Shown here: piece by piece, positions 8,746 to 18,082 of the stretch
Position numbering within the stretch: position 1 is the stretch's first letter
Layout of the letters: every line of letters starts with the position of its first letter
Source: Geobacter sp.
Lineage (GTDB): Bacteria; Desulfobacterota; Desulfuromonadia; Geobacterales; Pseudopelobacteraceae
Reading direction: 5' to 3'
Assembly: GCA_025360785.1 (NCBI GenBank)
Contig: JANYBN010000194.1
Coordinates: 1-52,230, forward strand
DNA length: 52,230 bases
Program-made: the position numbers and the translations under genes
Notes under the pieces: model-generated
What the model was told of the DNA's origin: nothing
The model's database searches: none
What the model saw: only the letters and a program-made list of their open reading frames with translations

Positions 8746-10369
8746 TGCCGGCGTTTTTCATTTCCAGTGCACGTTCCAGGTTGCCTTGTGCCGAAGAAAA
8801 ATCGGGCTTGATGCTTAATGCGTGGGTGAAATGACTGATAGCTTCGTCAAACCTGCCGCTGTCGGCAAGAGCGATCCCAAGGTTGTTGCGGCAATTTACA
8901 GAAAGCGGGCTTACAAAGAGCTCTTTGTAATAATACTCAATTGCGTCATCAAGCCTTCCCGACTCATAATTGATTTTGCCCAGTTTGCCATATGCCGCTC
9001 CATAAAATGGATTGTCTGCAAGCGCAGCTTTGTAGCTGGTAATCGCCTCATCCAGTTTGCCCTGCTTCTCTGACTCACACCCCAAAAGAAAGTGGGCAAT
9101 GAAATTTTTATGTGTTGAGGTTAGCGTATGAGTAAAGAGAGCTGTACTGTTTTTCCAGTGTGAAACTTGTCGTCTGGCAGTTAAGGCGCAGGCGGTTATC
9201 GTTGTTACGGTCAGCATTGTCAGTGCTATGCGCCGGTGTTTCCAGCCGGATGCGGCCTCGGTAATTCCCCATACCGCTAGTATAAATATGCCGACAAGAG
9301 GTATATAAGTGTAGCGGTCCGCCGTTGACTGCATCCCGACCTGCACGATTCCGATCACCGGTACGAGTGTGATGATGTACCAGAACCAGCCGACAAGAAG
9401 ATAAGGTTTTGTTTGCCGGAGTCTGATAACGATAATCGATATGGCGCACAGTAATGCAGCCGCGCCAAAAATCTGCATGCCAGGTAATGAATGATTGAAC
9501 GGGTAGAAAACAGCAAGGTTTTGAGGCAGGATAGTCTTGCCGAGATAGATCGGATAAGCTGTCAGGGCATTAAAAAATCGAGATGCTATGGAGGTTGTTG
9601 ACAGAGGTAATATGGCTGCTTTTTGAGCGTAAACGGTAATGACACAGGAAACGGCAGCCAAGACTCCCAAAGGAACTTTCTCTTTAATCAGATGCCATGG
9701 AGTAAGTTTTATGCTGGTAATGCTGCCATCCGGACATTCTGATTCAAGCCGTCTCAATGGCCAATAATCGAGCAGAAGCATCACTAACGGCAGGGTAACG
9801 AGCATCGGTTTGGCCATCAGGCCAAGGGCAAAAGATGCTAATATAAGAAAATATCTAGAGGCCCCCGGTTTCTGAACATATCCGGCGTAGAGGTACAGGG
9901 TCAGCATCCAGAATAGTGTAGACAGCACATCTTTTCTTTCTGCTGCCCAGGCGACTGATTCGACATGAAGAGGATGTAGGGCAAAGAGCGCAGCAACGAC
10001 AGCACTGCGCCAGAGAAATCCGGAGTACCTATTCAGCAGGAGAAACAGCAGGATTGAATTTATAGAGTGTAAGGTGATGTTTACAAAATGATGCCCGGAT
10101 GGATTCATTCCGAAGAGATCAACATCCAGCATGTGTGAAAGCCAGGTGAGCGGGTGCCAGTTGCTTGCATGGAACGTGGAGAAAGCCCAGGTTATGCTGG
10201 AAATCGTTACTCCTTGAAGTACTGCCGGGTTGTCTGTTATGTATTCCGGATCATCATAGGATAAGAAATCATGCCCACCCACTTGCCAGTACACGGCAAG
10301 AATAGCTGCAAATAGAAAAAAGACAACGCCTGTTTTTATGAGCCGATTTTTATCTTTGTAAAAAAACAT
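8726..10369 (-). CDS. TMTC-like membrane protein with C-terminal TPRs (minus-strand subfamily)
   Basis: This is a 547-residue protein read from ATG 10369. The frame extends to 10432, but the upstream TTG has no ribosome site and the paralogues start at an equivalent point. The only SD-like GAGG lies about 17 bases upstream of the ATG, so the start is uncertain. The N-terminal TM is followed by FLSYDDPEYITDNPAV (DD at 39-40), NWHPLTWLSHMLDVDLFG, then LHPLHVESVAWAAERKDV (about 131-148), KPMLVTLPLVMLLLDYWPLRR and about 9-10 TM helices. Some four TPR units end the protein. It is clearly related to the minus-strand genes at 14578 and 16244. It lies opposite to, and between, the DUF5989-like and SxtJ-like genes, which suggests insertion or rearrangement. 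GT-C activity is inferred. Confidence 0.78.
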   Translation of the reverse strand: MFFYKDKNRLIKTGVVFFLFAAILAVYWQVGGHDFLSYDDPEYITDNPAVLQGVTISSITWAFSTFHASNWHPLTWLSHMLDVDLFGMNPSGHHFVNITLHSINSILLFLLLNRYSGFLWRSAVVAALFALHPLHVESVAWAAERKDVLSTLFWMLTLYLYAGYVQKPGASRYFLILASFALGLMAKPMLVTLPLVMLLLDYWPLRRLESECPDGSITSIKLTPWHLIKEKVPLGVLAAVSCVITVYAQKAAILPLSTTSIASRFFNALTAYPIYLGKTILPQNLAVFYPFNHSLPGMQIFGAAALLCAISIIVIRLRQTKPYLLVGWFWYIITLVPVIGIVQVGMQSTADRYTYIPLVGIFILAVWGITEAASGWKHRRIALTMLTVTTITACALTARRQVSHWKNSTALFTHTLTSTHKNFIAHFLLGCESEKQGKLDEAITSYKAALADNPFYGAAYGKLGKINYESGRLDDAIEYYYKELFVSPLSVNCRNNLGIALADSGRFDEAISHFTHALSIKPDFSSAQGNLERALEMKNAGTKKAYK

Positions 10370-10458
10370 GCGATTTATCCATGGTACCTCTTTTTTAGTA
10401 ATATAATGTGCCTGCTGTCTTAAGTACAACACAAAAGGTAACAGTTCAGGAGTTGTTT

Positions 10459-10839
10459 ATGACTACCAGAAAAACTGCGCAGCTTCAGGATCTTGAAACC
10501 CTCACCGTGCTGGCTGCATTCCTGCTGGTGCTTGATCTTTTCCTTCATCTTCAGGCGCTTACACATGTTGCCCTGGGTCTGCTGCTGATAGGGCTGTTTG
10601 TCAAGCCGGTAGCGCGAATTATTTCAAGAATATGGCTCAAATTTGCCGAACTACTTGGAGATTTTAACGGCAAGGTCATTCTTACGCTGGTGTTTTTTCT
10701 GTTTCTGACACCACTGGCGTTCCTGTTCCGGCTGTTCACAAAAAACCCGCTGCAGTTAAAAAGTGCACGTGATACAAAAAGCCTGTACCAAGAGCGTAAC
10801 CACCTGTATAACAGCGCAGATTTTGAAAAAATGTGGTGA
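10459..10839 (+). CDS. SxtJ-like small membrane protein
   Basis: This 126-residue protein starts at ATG 10459 with AGGAG seven bases upstream; the open frame extends to 10408 but without support. It has two TM pairs (about 17-50 and 70-95). Motifs include LGLLLIGLFVKPVARIISRIW, VFFLFLTPLAFLFRLFTKNPL and a C-terminal polar tail. The P-x-x-x-R/I-x-x-x-W and L-T-P-x-x-F-x-x-R-L-x-x-x-D/N-P-L pattern is that of the SxtJ family, known from saxitoxin and carbamoyltransferase neighbourhoods. Its function is unknown. Context with the carbamoyltransferase (6683) and DUF5989-like gene (8596) supports the call, although a minus-strand TMTC-like gene now separates it from them. Confidence 0.75.
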   Translation: MTTRKTAQLQDLETLTVLAAFLLVLDLFLHLQALTHVALGLLLIGLFVKPVARIISRIWLKFAELLGDFNGKVILTLVFFLFLTPLAFLFRLFTKNPLQLKSARDTKSLYQERNHLYNSADFEKMW

Positions 10840-10904
10840 ATATACACAGGAAGTGATGGTGCGATCCTTCTGTTAACACACGTGTTGGTCAGGGCCATAA
10901 ATAT

Positions 10905-12752
10905 ATGTTGATTAGATTAAAAGAAAATATCTTGCCGATCCTGCTATTGCTGGCGTTGACTGCGCTCACCTACGGGGAGGTGACGACCCATTCTCTGTTG
11001 ATCAATTGGGATGACCATCTTTATATTACCCATAATTATGCCATTCGCGGGTTCTCGCTGCAGAATCTGAAAACTGTGTTCAGTGAATATTACGTTGGCA
11101 ATTATGCTCCGGTCCAGATTATTTCCTATATGATCGACTATGGGCTGTGGGAAGACAACCCCCTGGGCTATTTACTGGCAAATATCTTCTATCATTTTAT
11201 TTCCGGTGTCCTCCTGTATCTCTTGTTGATACGTTTGGGGTTTTGGAAATGGGGCGCGGTTTTTGGTGCGTCGATATTTCTGGTTCATCCTGTTCAGGTA
11301 GAGAGTGTGGCGTGGGTGTCACAACGTAAGAACCTGCTTGCGATGCTGCTATATCTGCTCTCTTTCCACGGATATCTGTCATACAGTGAGAGAGAGGGGA
11401 AAGCATCATGCCGGTGGTTTTATCTGTGGTCTGTCATTGCATTCGTTCTGGCACTGTTGTCGAAGTCAGTTGCGGTGATTTTTCCTGTAATGTTAATGAT
11501 GTATGACCATATGGTTCCGCCAGTCCGCAGAAGCCTCACTGCTCATAAGGATAAAATACCCTATTTTGTCGCCGCCGGTATAATCGCTGTAATTGCTATG
11601 ATTTCCCAAGGTAGCAGTTATGGTGGAGGACGGATTGAATACCCGCCCAATGCCCTGGTTGTCTTGCCGTTAAGTATGCTTCCGGTGCTGGTGAGGTATT
11701 TGAATCTGTTATTATGCCCTCTTCCCTCCCTGCAAAGCATCATTTATTTCCCACCACTTCGAAGCGACATTGATCCTGTTGTCATAATCTCTTTTGGCGT
11801 TGTGGTCGCCTTGCTTTTTAGTGGCGTGTACCTGTATCGAAAAAACCGGTCATGCCTGTTCTGGTATGCCCTGTTTTTTCTCGGACTAATACCGGTATCG
11901 CAGATCGTTCCGCTGACAACGATGATGAACGACCGTTATCTGTATTTTCCCATGCTGGGGATCGCCGGTCTGGTTGCGCATTTGTCAGATTATTTGCGGG
12001 ATCTAGCTGGAATGAAGTGGTGGGGCAAGGTTGTGATGGTCATATCTGCCGGCATCATAATAACCCTTTCTGTCGCAAGTCACGAGAGGGGTAAGGTCTG
12101 GAGAAATTCCATTTCACTTTTCAGTGATGCCGTTGCCAAGAATCCCAACCAGACCACTACCTGGTCCCGATTGGCGGAAGGGTATGTCGCTACCGGAGAT
12201 CTTACAATGGCTCAGTATTATTACGAAAATGCTGCAAGATTTGGCTCTTTGGATGGTGATGCCAGACACAATCTTGCCAAAATTTATCTCATGGCAGGAG
12301 AGTATGATAAAGCATATCAGGAAATAAGGTGGCTATTGCTCCGAGGTGGGGAAAGCAAAGTTAATCTGCTTCTGTTAGGTGAGTATTATTATCGGATCGG
12401 CTCATATGTGGAAGCGGAACAAAATATAACATTGTATCTCGAAGAGTATCCGGGGGATTCACACGGTTTGTATGTACTAGGTCGGGTATTCTTTATGACG
12501 GGGAATTTTGGTTCAGCGAGAGAGTTGTTTGCTAATGCCGTGATAGCGGGTAGTACGAGCCCGGATCTGTTTTATGGTATTGCCTGCCTTGAATCCATCG
12601 AGGGCCATCCGGATCAGTCTCTTGCTGCACTGACAACAGCATTTGAAAAGGGCCTTAAATCCAAAAATATGCACGATGACGAACAATGTCTGGCCGGGAT
12701 GAAGGGTGATCAGCGTTTGCGCGAGGTGATCCGGCAGTATCTTGGTGAATAG
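10905..12752 (+). CDS. TMTC-like membrane protein with TPRs, tandem copy 1 (plus-strand subfamily)
   Basis: This is a 615-residue protein from ATG 10905; only a weak AGGG ribosome site is seen. It has an N-terminal TM, then LLINWDDHLYITHN (DD at 36-37), GNYAPVQIISYMIDYGLW, and VHPVQVESVAWVSQRKNLL (about 127-145). LLSKSVAVIFPVMLMMYD and MMNDRYLYFPMLGIAGLV follow within about ten TM helices. The C-terminal ~190 residues form about five TPR-like units ending in AxLTTAFEKGL. It is closely similar along its whole length to the next gene (VF-S-x-x-Y-x-GNYAPVQ, HPVQVESVAW-x-SQRKNLLAML), so the two are tandem duplicates. Predicted periplasmic-facing glycosyl transfer using a polyprenyl-linked donor is inference. 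Confidence 0.78.
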   Translation: MLIRLKENILPILLLLALTALTYGEVTTHSLLINWDDHLYITHNYAIRGFSLQNLKTVFSEYYVGNYAPVQIISYMIDYGLWEDNPLGYLLANIFYHFISGVLLYLLLIRLGFWKWGAVFGASIFLVHPVQVESVAWVSQRKNLLAMLLYLLSFHGYLSYSEREGKASCRWFYLWSVIAFVLALLSKSVAVIFPVMLMMYDHMVPPVRRSLTAHKDKIPYFVAAGIIAVIAMISQGSSYGGGRIEYPPNALVVLPLSMLPVLVRYLNLLLCPLPSLQSIIYFPPLRSDIDPVVIISFGVVVALLFSGVYLYRKNRSCLFWYALFFLGLIPVSQIVPLTTMMNDRYLYFPMLGIAGLVAHLSDYLRDLAGMKWWGKVVMVISAGIIITLSVASHERGKVWRNSISLFSDAVAKNPNQTTTWSRLAEGYVATGDLTMAQYYYENAARFGSLDGDARHNLAKIYLMAGEYDKAYQEIRWLLLRGGESKVNLLLLGEYYYRIGSYVEAEQNITLYLEEYPGDSHGLYVLGRVFFMTGNFGSARELFANAVIAGSTSPDLFYGIACLESIEGHPDQSLAALTTAFEKGLKSKNMHDDEQCLAGMKGDQRLREVIRQYLGE

Positions 12753-12759
12753 GTCGCTT

Positions 12760-14610
12760 ATGACAATTACACGCTTTGAAAAATTCCGCCCGCATCTTTT
12801 CCCCTTTCTTCTGATAATAGTAACGACCAGTGCTGTTTATGGTCGTCTGCTTGAACACGATTTCCAGATTTTGGATGATGGGTGGTATGTAACACTAAAT
12901 CCTGTAGTTACCGGGTTTACATGGCAGCATGTCAAGGAAGTGTTCAGTTCGTTCTATATCGGAAATTATGCTCCGGTGCAGATGCTGTCCTATATGCTGG
13001 ACTATACACTCTGGGGACTACAGCCAGGGGGTTTTTTTCTCACCAACATAGTTATCCATACTGTAAACGGAGTAATGGTCTACGTGTTGTCACTGCGCTT
13101 TCATGGCAGTCGCTTATATGCAACGGTTGCTGCAGGAATGTTTTTGCTTCATCCGGTACAGGTTGAGTCTGTCGCCTGGATCTCCCAACGTAAAAATCTT
13201 CTTGCCATGCTTTTTTTTCTTGTCGCTTGGGAATGCTACTGCAGATATCAAGAAGCCACGCCGGGGAGAAGGAAAACTGCATATATTTTGTCTCTATTCT
13301 CATTCTTGTTGGCTCTGTTATCAAAGTCAATCGTAGTAATTTTCCCGATTGTCCTTATCATGTACGATTTCTGCTATCCGGAGGTAAGGCGTCGTGTCGC
13401 ATTGCTTGATAAGATACCATTCATTCTTGCGGCCGTAATAATCGCCGTTATAACAATGTACAGCCAGTGGCCTGATGTCGGTGAAGGTGGGCGGGTTACA
13501 GAGCTGCATGGAGGGTCTGCTCTCGCTACCGCCTTTACGATGCTGCCGATCTTCTGTCGCTATCTTGGCATGATTGTATGGCCTGCAAATTTAAGCGCTG
13601 ATTATAATCCTCCCGTTTATCAATCTCCTGATGCAGTCGTTATTGGTGCGTTTTTTATTCTGTTGGTTGTATTCTGGGGAGGCTGGCGGTCGTATCGCTT
13701 TGATCGGCGTCTCAGTTTCTGGGTAGCCTTTTTCTTTGTGGCGCTCCTGCCGGTTTCACAGATAGTGCCGCTCTTTACACTTATGAATGATCGGTATCTC
13801 TATTTTCCGATGTTATCAATCGCTGCCCTTGCAGGATCAGCTGCCGCACATTTACAGCGCAGCTGGGATAAATATCCCAAACTAGTCAATCTGTTGATAG
13901 CAGCTCCGTTGATAATGCTTTCCCTTGTAACGTATAATCGTGCCGGTGTCTGGCGTAATCCTGTGACTTTATGGAGTGATGCTGCGTCTAAAGTAACTGA
14001 TTGTTCAAGAGTATGGGGGTATTTGGGTAGTGCATACGATGCCGCTAAAGATCGAGGGCCCGCTATTTATGCTTACAAGCGTGGGCTTGATCTTGATCCG
14101 AACGATATAAAAATATTATATAATAGTGGTTCAATGTATATGCTCTTGGGTGACAATGATCAGGCCTATATCATATTGAAAAAACTGCTTGAATTGTCTC
14201 CAAACCATATAATGGGGCTCGTTGCTTTTGGTGATATCTGTTTGCTTAAAGGTGAGTTTTCTGCCGCTGAAGGCAGTTTTCTTCGAGCGCATCAATTACA
14301 GCCGACTGCTGTAGATCCACTGATCAAGCTGGGAAATGCGGCTGTTGTTATGGATCGTCTCGATGACGCCATAGTATATTATCTTAAAGCTGAAAAAATA
14401 ATGGAAGGGAATCCTGATGTCGCCTATAACATTGCATGTGTTGAGTCAATGTTCGGGCGGGTAGACTCAAGCCTTTCGTGGCTTGATAAGGCCTTGCAGC
14501 GCGGCTATCATGATGAGTATACTCTTCGCTCAAATCAGGAGCTTATGATTGTGCGGGAAGATGTTCGTTTTGAACAGCTATTGGCGCACTACTTTTCGAG
14601 GAAGAGATAG
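12760..14610 (+). CDS. TMTC-like membrane protein with TPRs, tandem copy 2 (plus-strand subfamily)
   Basis: This is a 616-residue protein. ATG 12760 lies 7 bases after AGG and 7 bases past the previous stop; the in-frame TTG at 12742 would overlap that gene. DFQILDDGWYVTLNP (DD at 39-40), GNYAPVQMLSYMLDYTLW, LHPVQVESVAWISQRKNLL, LLSKSIVVIFPIVLIMYD and LMNDRYLYFPMLSIAAL match the preceding gene. The TPR region (about 425-600) holds five or so units. The 3' end overlaps the 3' end of the convergent minus-strand copy at 14578 by 33 bp. The two neighbouring plus-strand paralogues probably arose by local duplication and then diverged. The role as a GT-C-type sugar transferase is inferred from the acidic pair and topology. 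Confidence 0.78.
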   Translation: MTITRFEKFRPHLFPFLLIIVTTSAVYGRLLEHDFQILDDGWYVTLNPVVTGFTWQHVKEVFSSFYIGNYAPVQMLSYMLDYTLWGLQPGGFFLTNIVIHTVNGVMVYVLSLRFHGSRLYATVAAGMFLLHPVQVESVAWISQRKNLLAMLFFLVAWECYCRYQEATPGRRKTAYILSLFSFLLALLSKSIVVIFPIVLIMYDFCYPEVRRRVALLDKIPFILAAVIIAVITMYSQWPDVGEGGRVTELHGGSALATAFTMLPIFCRYLGMIVWPANLSADYNPPVYQSPDAVVIGAFFILLVVFWGGWRSYRFDRRLSFWVAFFFVALLPVSQIVPLFTLMNDRYLYFPMLSIAALAGSAAAHLQRSWDKYPKLVNLLIAAPLIMLSLVTYNRAGVWRNPVTLWSDAASKVTDCSRVWGYLGSAYDAAKDRGPAIYAYKRGLDLDPNDIKILYNSGSMYMLLGDNDQAYIILKKLLELSPNHIMGLVAFGDICLLKGEFSAAEGSFLRAHQLQPTAVDPLIKLGNAAVVMDRLDDAIVYYLKAEKIMEGNPDVAYNIACVESMFGRVDSSLSWLDKALQRGYHDEYTLRSNQELMIVREDVRFEQLLAHYFSRKR

Positions 14611-16200
14611 GAATGGCTGTCTGCTATTCAAATTCTGTTCTTTGAGTATAATCTGCAGGTTTTCTCTGGCTTTGTAGTCATTTGGGACAAGACGCAAGCC
14701 TTCTCGGTACTCATCGGTAGCTTCCTCAATACGTCCGAGCCTTTGCAGGGCCATGCCCAGATTGGTGTGGGCATAGCGAAAGTCAGGTCGGAGTGCCAGG
14801 GTGGTTCGAAAAGCCTCTGCCGCCTCATCAGCTTTACCCTGAACAAGCAGAGCATTAGCGAGGACGAAGTAAAGGTCGGCATATTGTGGGCTAATCGCAA
14901 TGGCCTTACGATATTCGGCAATCGCCTCGTCCCATCTGCCTTGTTTCCATAGCTCAATCCCCAAACTCATATGAATAACGTAATTTTCGCTTGTTACCTC
15001 AAGAGTGTGACGGAACAGGGTTTCGCTGTCTCGCCAAACTAAAACCTGTTGTCGCGTCTGGACCGCGAACATGATCAGCAGACCTGCCGTGAGCACTTTC
15101 AGAACGTCATAAACATAACGCCGGTTGGCTGATATGTCATGCAGACCCCAGACAACAGCAATGCAGCATCCAACCATAGGCAGATAGGTGTATCGATCAG
15201 CATGGGACTGGACGCCTACCTGGACAAGTCCGATCACCGGCACCAGCATTCCCAAGTACCAAAGCCAGCCAACCAGCAGATATGGCCGATTCTTCCGCAG
15301 GCTAAATCCAGCGAGAGTTACCAGTATGATGAATACTGCTCCGAAAATAGCCGATACGAACGTAGGCGTGGCAGGCAGCGGGTAAAGTAGCGCCAGATCA
15401 TGCGGCCAGACCATTTGCCAAAGGTAGAGCATGTATGACGACAATGCATTGGACAAGCGTTCCAGTATGCTCAGTTTTGCCACTGCGATGACCGCACCGC
15501 CAGCCTGCTGGGCGAGCATTGCGATGATACAGGAGGCTACGGAAAGTAATACGATAGGTGCTTTTTCCAGAATTATGATACGGAGCTGAACAGTGCCAAT
15601 GCGCCGCAATGGCCACCAATCCAGAAGCAAAAGAATAAACGGAAGTGTTACTGACATCGGTTTTGCCATAAGTGAAAGTGCAAAGAAGAGTATAACCGGC
15701 ATCAAGTCACGTATCCGCGCTTTCTGAACATAACGTAAATATGCATGTAATGTCAGGAGGAAGAAAAACGCGCAGAGAAGGTCTTTTCGCTCGGCCACCC
15801 AGGCTACCGACTCCACGTGCATGGGGTGAAGAGCAAAAAGTGCGGCTACAAGTGCGCTTCGCCAGAAAGTTCCAGTTAGTCGGACAAGGAGGAAGACGAG
15901 AAGCAGCGTATTGGCCACATGCAGCAGCAGATTCATCGCATGATGGGCACCGGAATTAAGGCCGAAAAGGGTCACGTCGAGCTGGTGTGATAGCCATGTC
16001 ACAGGATGCCAATTTGCGACGGCAAGTGAGGTAAAGGCCCAATAAACGCCCTGCCAGGACAGGCCTGCTAAAACATTTGGGTTTTCCGTTACGTACAGTT
16101 GGTCATCGTATGCAACAAACTGGTTGCCGGTTACCGGCCAGTAGATGGCAATGATGAGCAGTATGAGCATTAGGCAGATTGATAACAGCTTCGGGAGCAT
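14578..16200 (-). CDS. TMTC-like membrane protein with TPRs (minus-strand subfamily)
   Basis: This is a 540-residue protein from ATG 16200; no clear ribosome site is visible, and it lies 43 bases after the upstream paralogue's stop. QFVAYDDQLYVTENP (DD at 32-33), NWHPVTWLSHQLDVTLFG, LHPMHVESVAWVAERKDLL, KPMSVTLPFILLLLDWWPLRR and VGVQSHADRYTYLPMVG lie within about ten TM helices. About four TPR units follow (residues ~400-520) with classic A-x-x-x-Y-x-x-A-I patterns. It is the last gene of a probable minus-strand transcript that starts at cbiM. It is convergent with the plus-strand copy at 12760 and overlaps it by 33 bp. Glycosyltransferase function is inferred; family members in bacteria are uncharacterised as far as I know. 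Confidence 0.78.
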   Translation of the reverse strand: MLPKLLSICLMLILLIIAIYWPVTGNQFVAYDDQLYVTENPNVLAGLSWQGVYWAFTSLAVANWHPVTWLSHQLDVTLFGLNSGAHHAMNLLLHVANTLLLVFLLVRLTGTFWRSALVAALFALHPMHVESVAWVAERKDLLCAFFFLLTLHAYLRYVQKARIRDLMPVILFFALSLMAKPMSVTLPFILLLLDWWPLRRIGTVQLRIIILEKAPIVLLSVASCIIAMLAQQAGGAVIAVAKLSILERLSNALSSYMLYLWQMVWPHDLALLYPLPATPTFVSAIFGAVFIILVTLAGFSLRKNRPYLLVGWLWYLGMLVPVIGLVQVGVQSHADRYTYLPMVGCCIAVVWGLHDISANRRYVYDVLKVLTAGLLIMFAVQTRQQVLVWRDSETLFRHTLEVTSENYVIHMSLGIELWKQGRWDEAIAEYRKAIAISPQYADLYFVLANALLVQGKADEAAEAFRTTLALRPDFRYAHTNLGMALQRLGRIEEATDEYREGLRLVPNDYKARENLQIILKEQNLNSRQPFLSLPRKVVRQ

Positions 16201-16243
16201 AATTCACATTAATCCAATTTATTTTCAGTGAACTTGTTTGATA

Positions 16244-18082
16244 TTAAGGTCGACTGGCAGCTCTCTGCTTTTGCAGGGCAAGTTCGAGGTTGTTCCCGGC
16301 GTCGAGAAAGTCTGGTTTTATGCGCAGGGCTTCCTTGAAATGCCGGATTGCTTCATTATACCTTTCCTGACCAGCCAATGCGATGCCCAGGTTATTATGG
16401 CATTCATGATCGATCGGGTCGGTAGCGAGCGCTATGGCATAATGGCTGATCGCTTCATCAGGTTTACCTAGTTTATACAGGGTGAACGCCAGGTTGTAAT
16501 TAGCAGCTGCGGATCGAGGCTCCAGTTTAACGGCAATTTGGAAATGTTGGATTGCTTCTTCGGGGCGATCCTGCAGAGCCATGACAATTCCCAGGTTAAT
16601 GTGGGCTGGAACTGATGTGGGATTTTGCGCAAGAGCCTTGTTGAATTTAATAATGGCCGCCTCAAACATTCCCCGCTTCATGAGCATGATGCCTTGGTGG
16701 GTTTGGGCAGAGTCATACCATGGAGCAACCACTATGGCCTCATCGAATTTTTGTAGTGCTTCATTATATTTGCCCTGAGTCTCGAGTTCACGGCCAATGG
16801 CGCACAGTGCGATATAGTTGTCCTTTGTGCTGGCAAGTGTATGTGTAAAAAGAGTCATAGTGTCTTTCCAGTATGATGTCTGTAGCCATGCATTTACTGA
16901 AAGCAGAATTATGCATAAGCCGGTGATGCAGCTCAAAACCAGCTTGCTGCGGGGACGATTGTGGAAAAGATCGGCTAGGCTCCACACGACGATTATGAAA
17001 ATACCTATCGATGGGATGTAGGCGTAACGGTCAGCCATCGATTGGAGACCGATCTTTACTATTCCTATAACCGGTACCAGCGTGATCAGATACCAGAGCC
17101 AGCCGACGAATAGAACTGGATACCGAGCTCGAAGTTTAAGTGCCGCACTTGTAACAACTATCAGCACGGCAGTAGAAGCGATAGCCTCCCACAAAGGTAT
17201 AGATTCAGGAAAGGGATAGAATACACCCAGATCATTGGGCCAGAATGTCTTGCGAAGGTATTGGGTATATGATGTGGCGGCGTTGGCAAATCTCTTGGTC
17301 AGTGAATAGCCCAAGAGGGAATTCATTGCTTTCTGTTGGGATACCACCGTAATAACCGAAACGCTCGCGGCCAGAATCAGGAATGGCACTTTTTCCAGAA
17401 GCAGTGATCGGAACTCAGAAGATTTGAGGTGTCTGGAGAGCTTTGTACCGATGTTTATGGGTATTCGATGCAAGGGCCAATAATCCAGGAGCAGCAATAC
17501 AAATGGAATCGATACGAGCATCTGTTTGGACATTAGTCCTAGGATGAATGTGAAAATTGCAAAAATATAAAAAGTTTTACTCTTCTGCTTCGCGTAGCTC
17601 GCGTAAAAATAAAGGGTAAGTAACCAAAACAGAGTACTCAGTACATTTTTTCGCTCTGATATCCAGGCAACTGACTCTACGTTAAGAGGGTGAATGGCAA
17701 ACAGTGCGGCAACAGCTGCGCTTCGCCAAATTGAACCAGTGAAACGCTGCAAAAACAAAAACAACAGGATGGAGTTTGCCCCGTGCAGGACAACACTAGT
17801 AAGGTGGTGCCCCATTGCATTTAAGCCAAAGAGTTTTACATCAAGAATGTGTGAAAACCAGGTGACCGGGTGCCAGTTTGCAGCGTATGAGGACGTCAGA
17901 AACCAGTAAATGTTTTCGAAAGTGAAGCCTATGCGGAGTCGTGAATTCAAAAGGACGTAGTCTTCGTCATCGAATAAAATAAAGGAATAATTAACAACCT
18001 GCCAGTAGATCGCAAGGACCGCTACGGCTAGTAAAATGGAAATTCCTGTTTTTGATATGACATCGTTATTCTTGAGATTCAC
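16244..18082 (-). CDS. TMTC-like membrane protein with six TPRs, overlaps cbiO (minus-strand subfamily)
   Basis: This is a 612-residue protein. The open frame reaches 18220, but GTG 18082 has a fitting AGGA eight bases upstream and gives an N-terminus like the paralogues, overlapping the end of cbiO by 17 bases. SFILFDDEDYVLLNS (DD at 38-39), NWHPVTWFSHILDVKLFG, IHPLNVESVAWISERKNVL, KQMLVSIPFVLLLLDYWPLHR and IGLQSMADRYAYIPSIG lie in the membrane core. Six TPR units follow, more than in its siblings, with repeated N-L-G-I-A-L-A and A-I-x-H-F motifs. Overlap with an ABC ATPase gene suggests co-transcription with the metal importer, unusual for a glycosyltransferase-like protein. GT-C activity is inference. 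Confidence 0.77.
   Translation of the reverse strand: MNLKNNDVISKTGISILLAVAVLAIYWQVVNYSFILFDDEDYVLLNSRLRIGFTFENIYWFLTSSYAANWHPVTWFSHILDVKLFGLNAMGHHLTSVVLHGANSILLFLFLQRFTGSIWRSAAVAALFAIHPLNVESVAWISERKNVLSTLFWLLTLYFYASYAKQKSKTFYIFAIFTFILGLMSKQMLVSIPFVLLLLDYWPLHRIPINIGTKLSRHLKSSEFRSLLLEKVPFLILAASVSVITVVSQQKAMNSLLGYSLTKRFANAATSYTQYLRKTFWPNDLGVFYPFPESIPLWEAIASTAVLIVVTSAALKLRARYPVLFVGWLWYLITLVPVIGIVKIGLQSMADRYAYIPSIGIFIIVVWSLADLFHNRPRSKLVLSCITGLCIILLSVNAWLQTSYWKDTMTLFTHTLASTKDNYIALCAIGRELETQGKYNEALQKFDEAIVVAPWYDSAQTHQGIMLMKRGMFEAAIIKFNKALAQNPTSVPAHINLGIVMALQDRPEEAIQHFQIAVKLEPRSAAANYNLAFTLYKLGKPDEAISHYAIALATDPIDHECHNNLGIALAGQERYNEAIRHFKEALRIKPDFLDAGNNLELALQKQRAASRP

Noticed and set aside
10905..14610. 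Eukaryotic contamination, because of TMTC similarity
   Set aside because: The genes are intronless, are spaced as bacterial genes (the second behind an AGG ribosome site) and sit among bacterial genes. TMTC-like bacterial proteins are known as a family.
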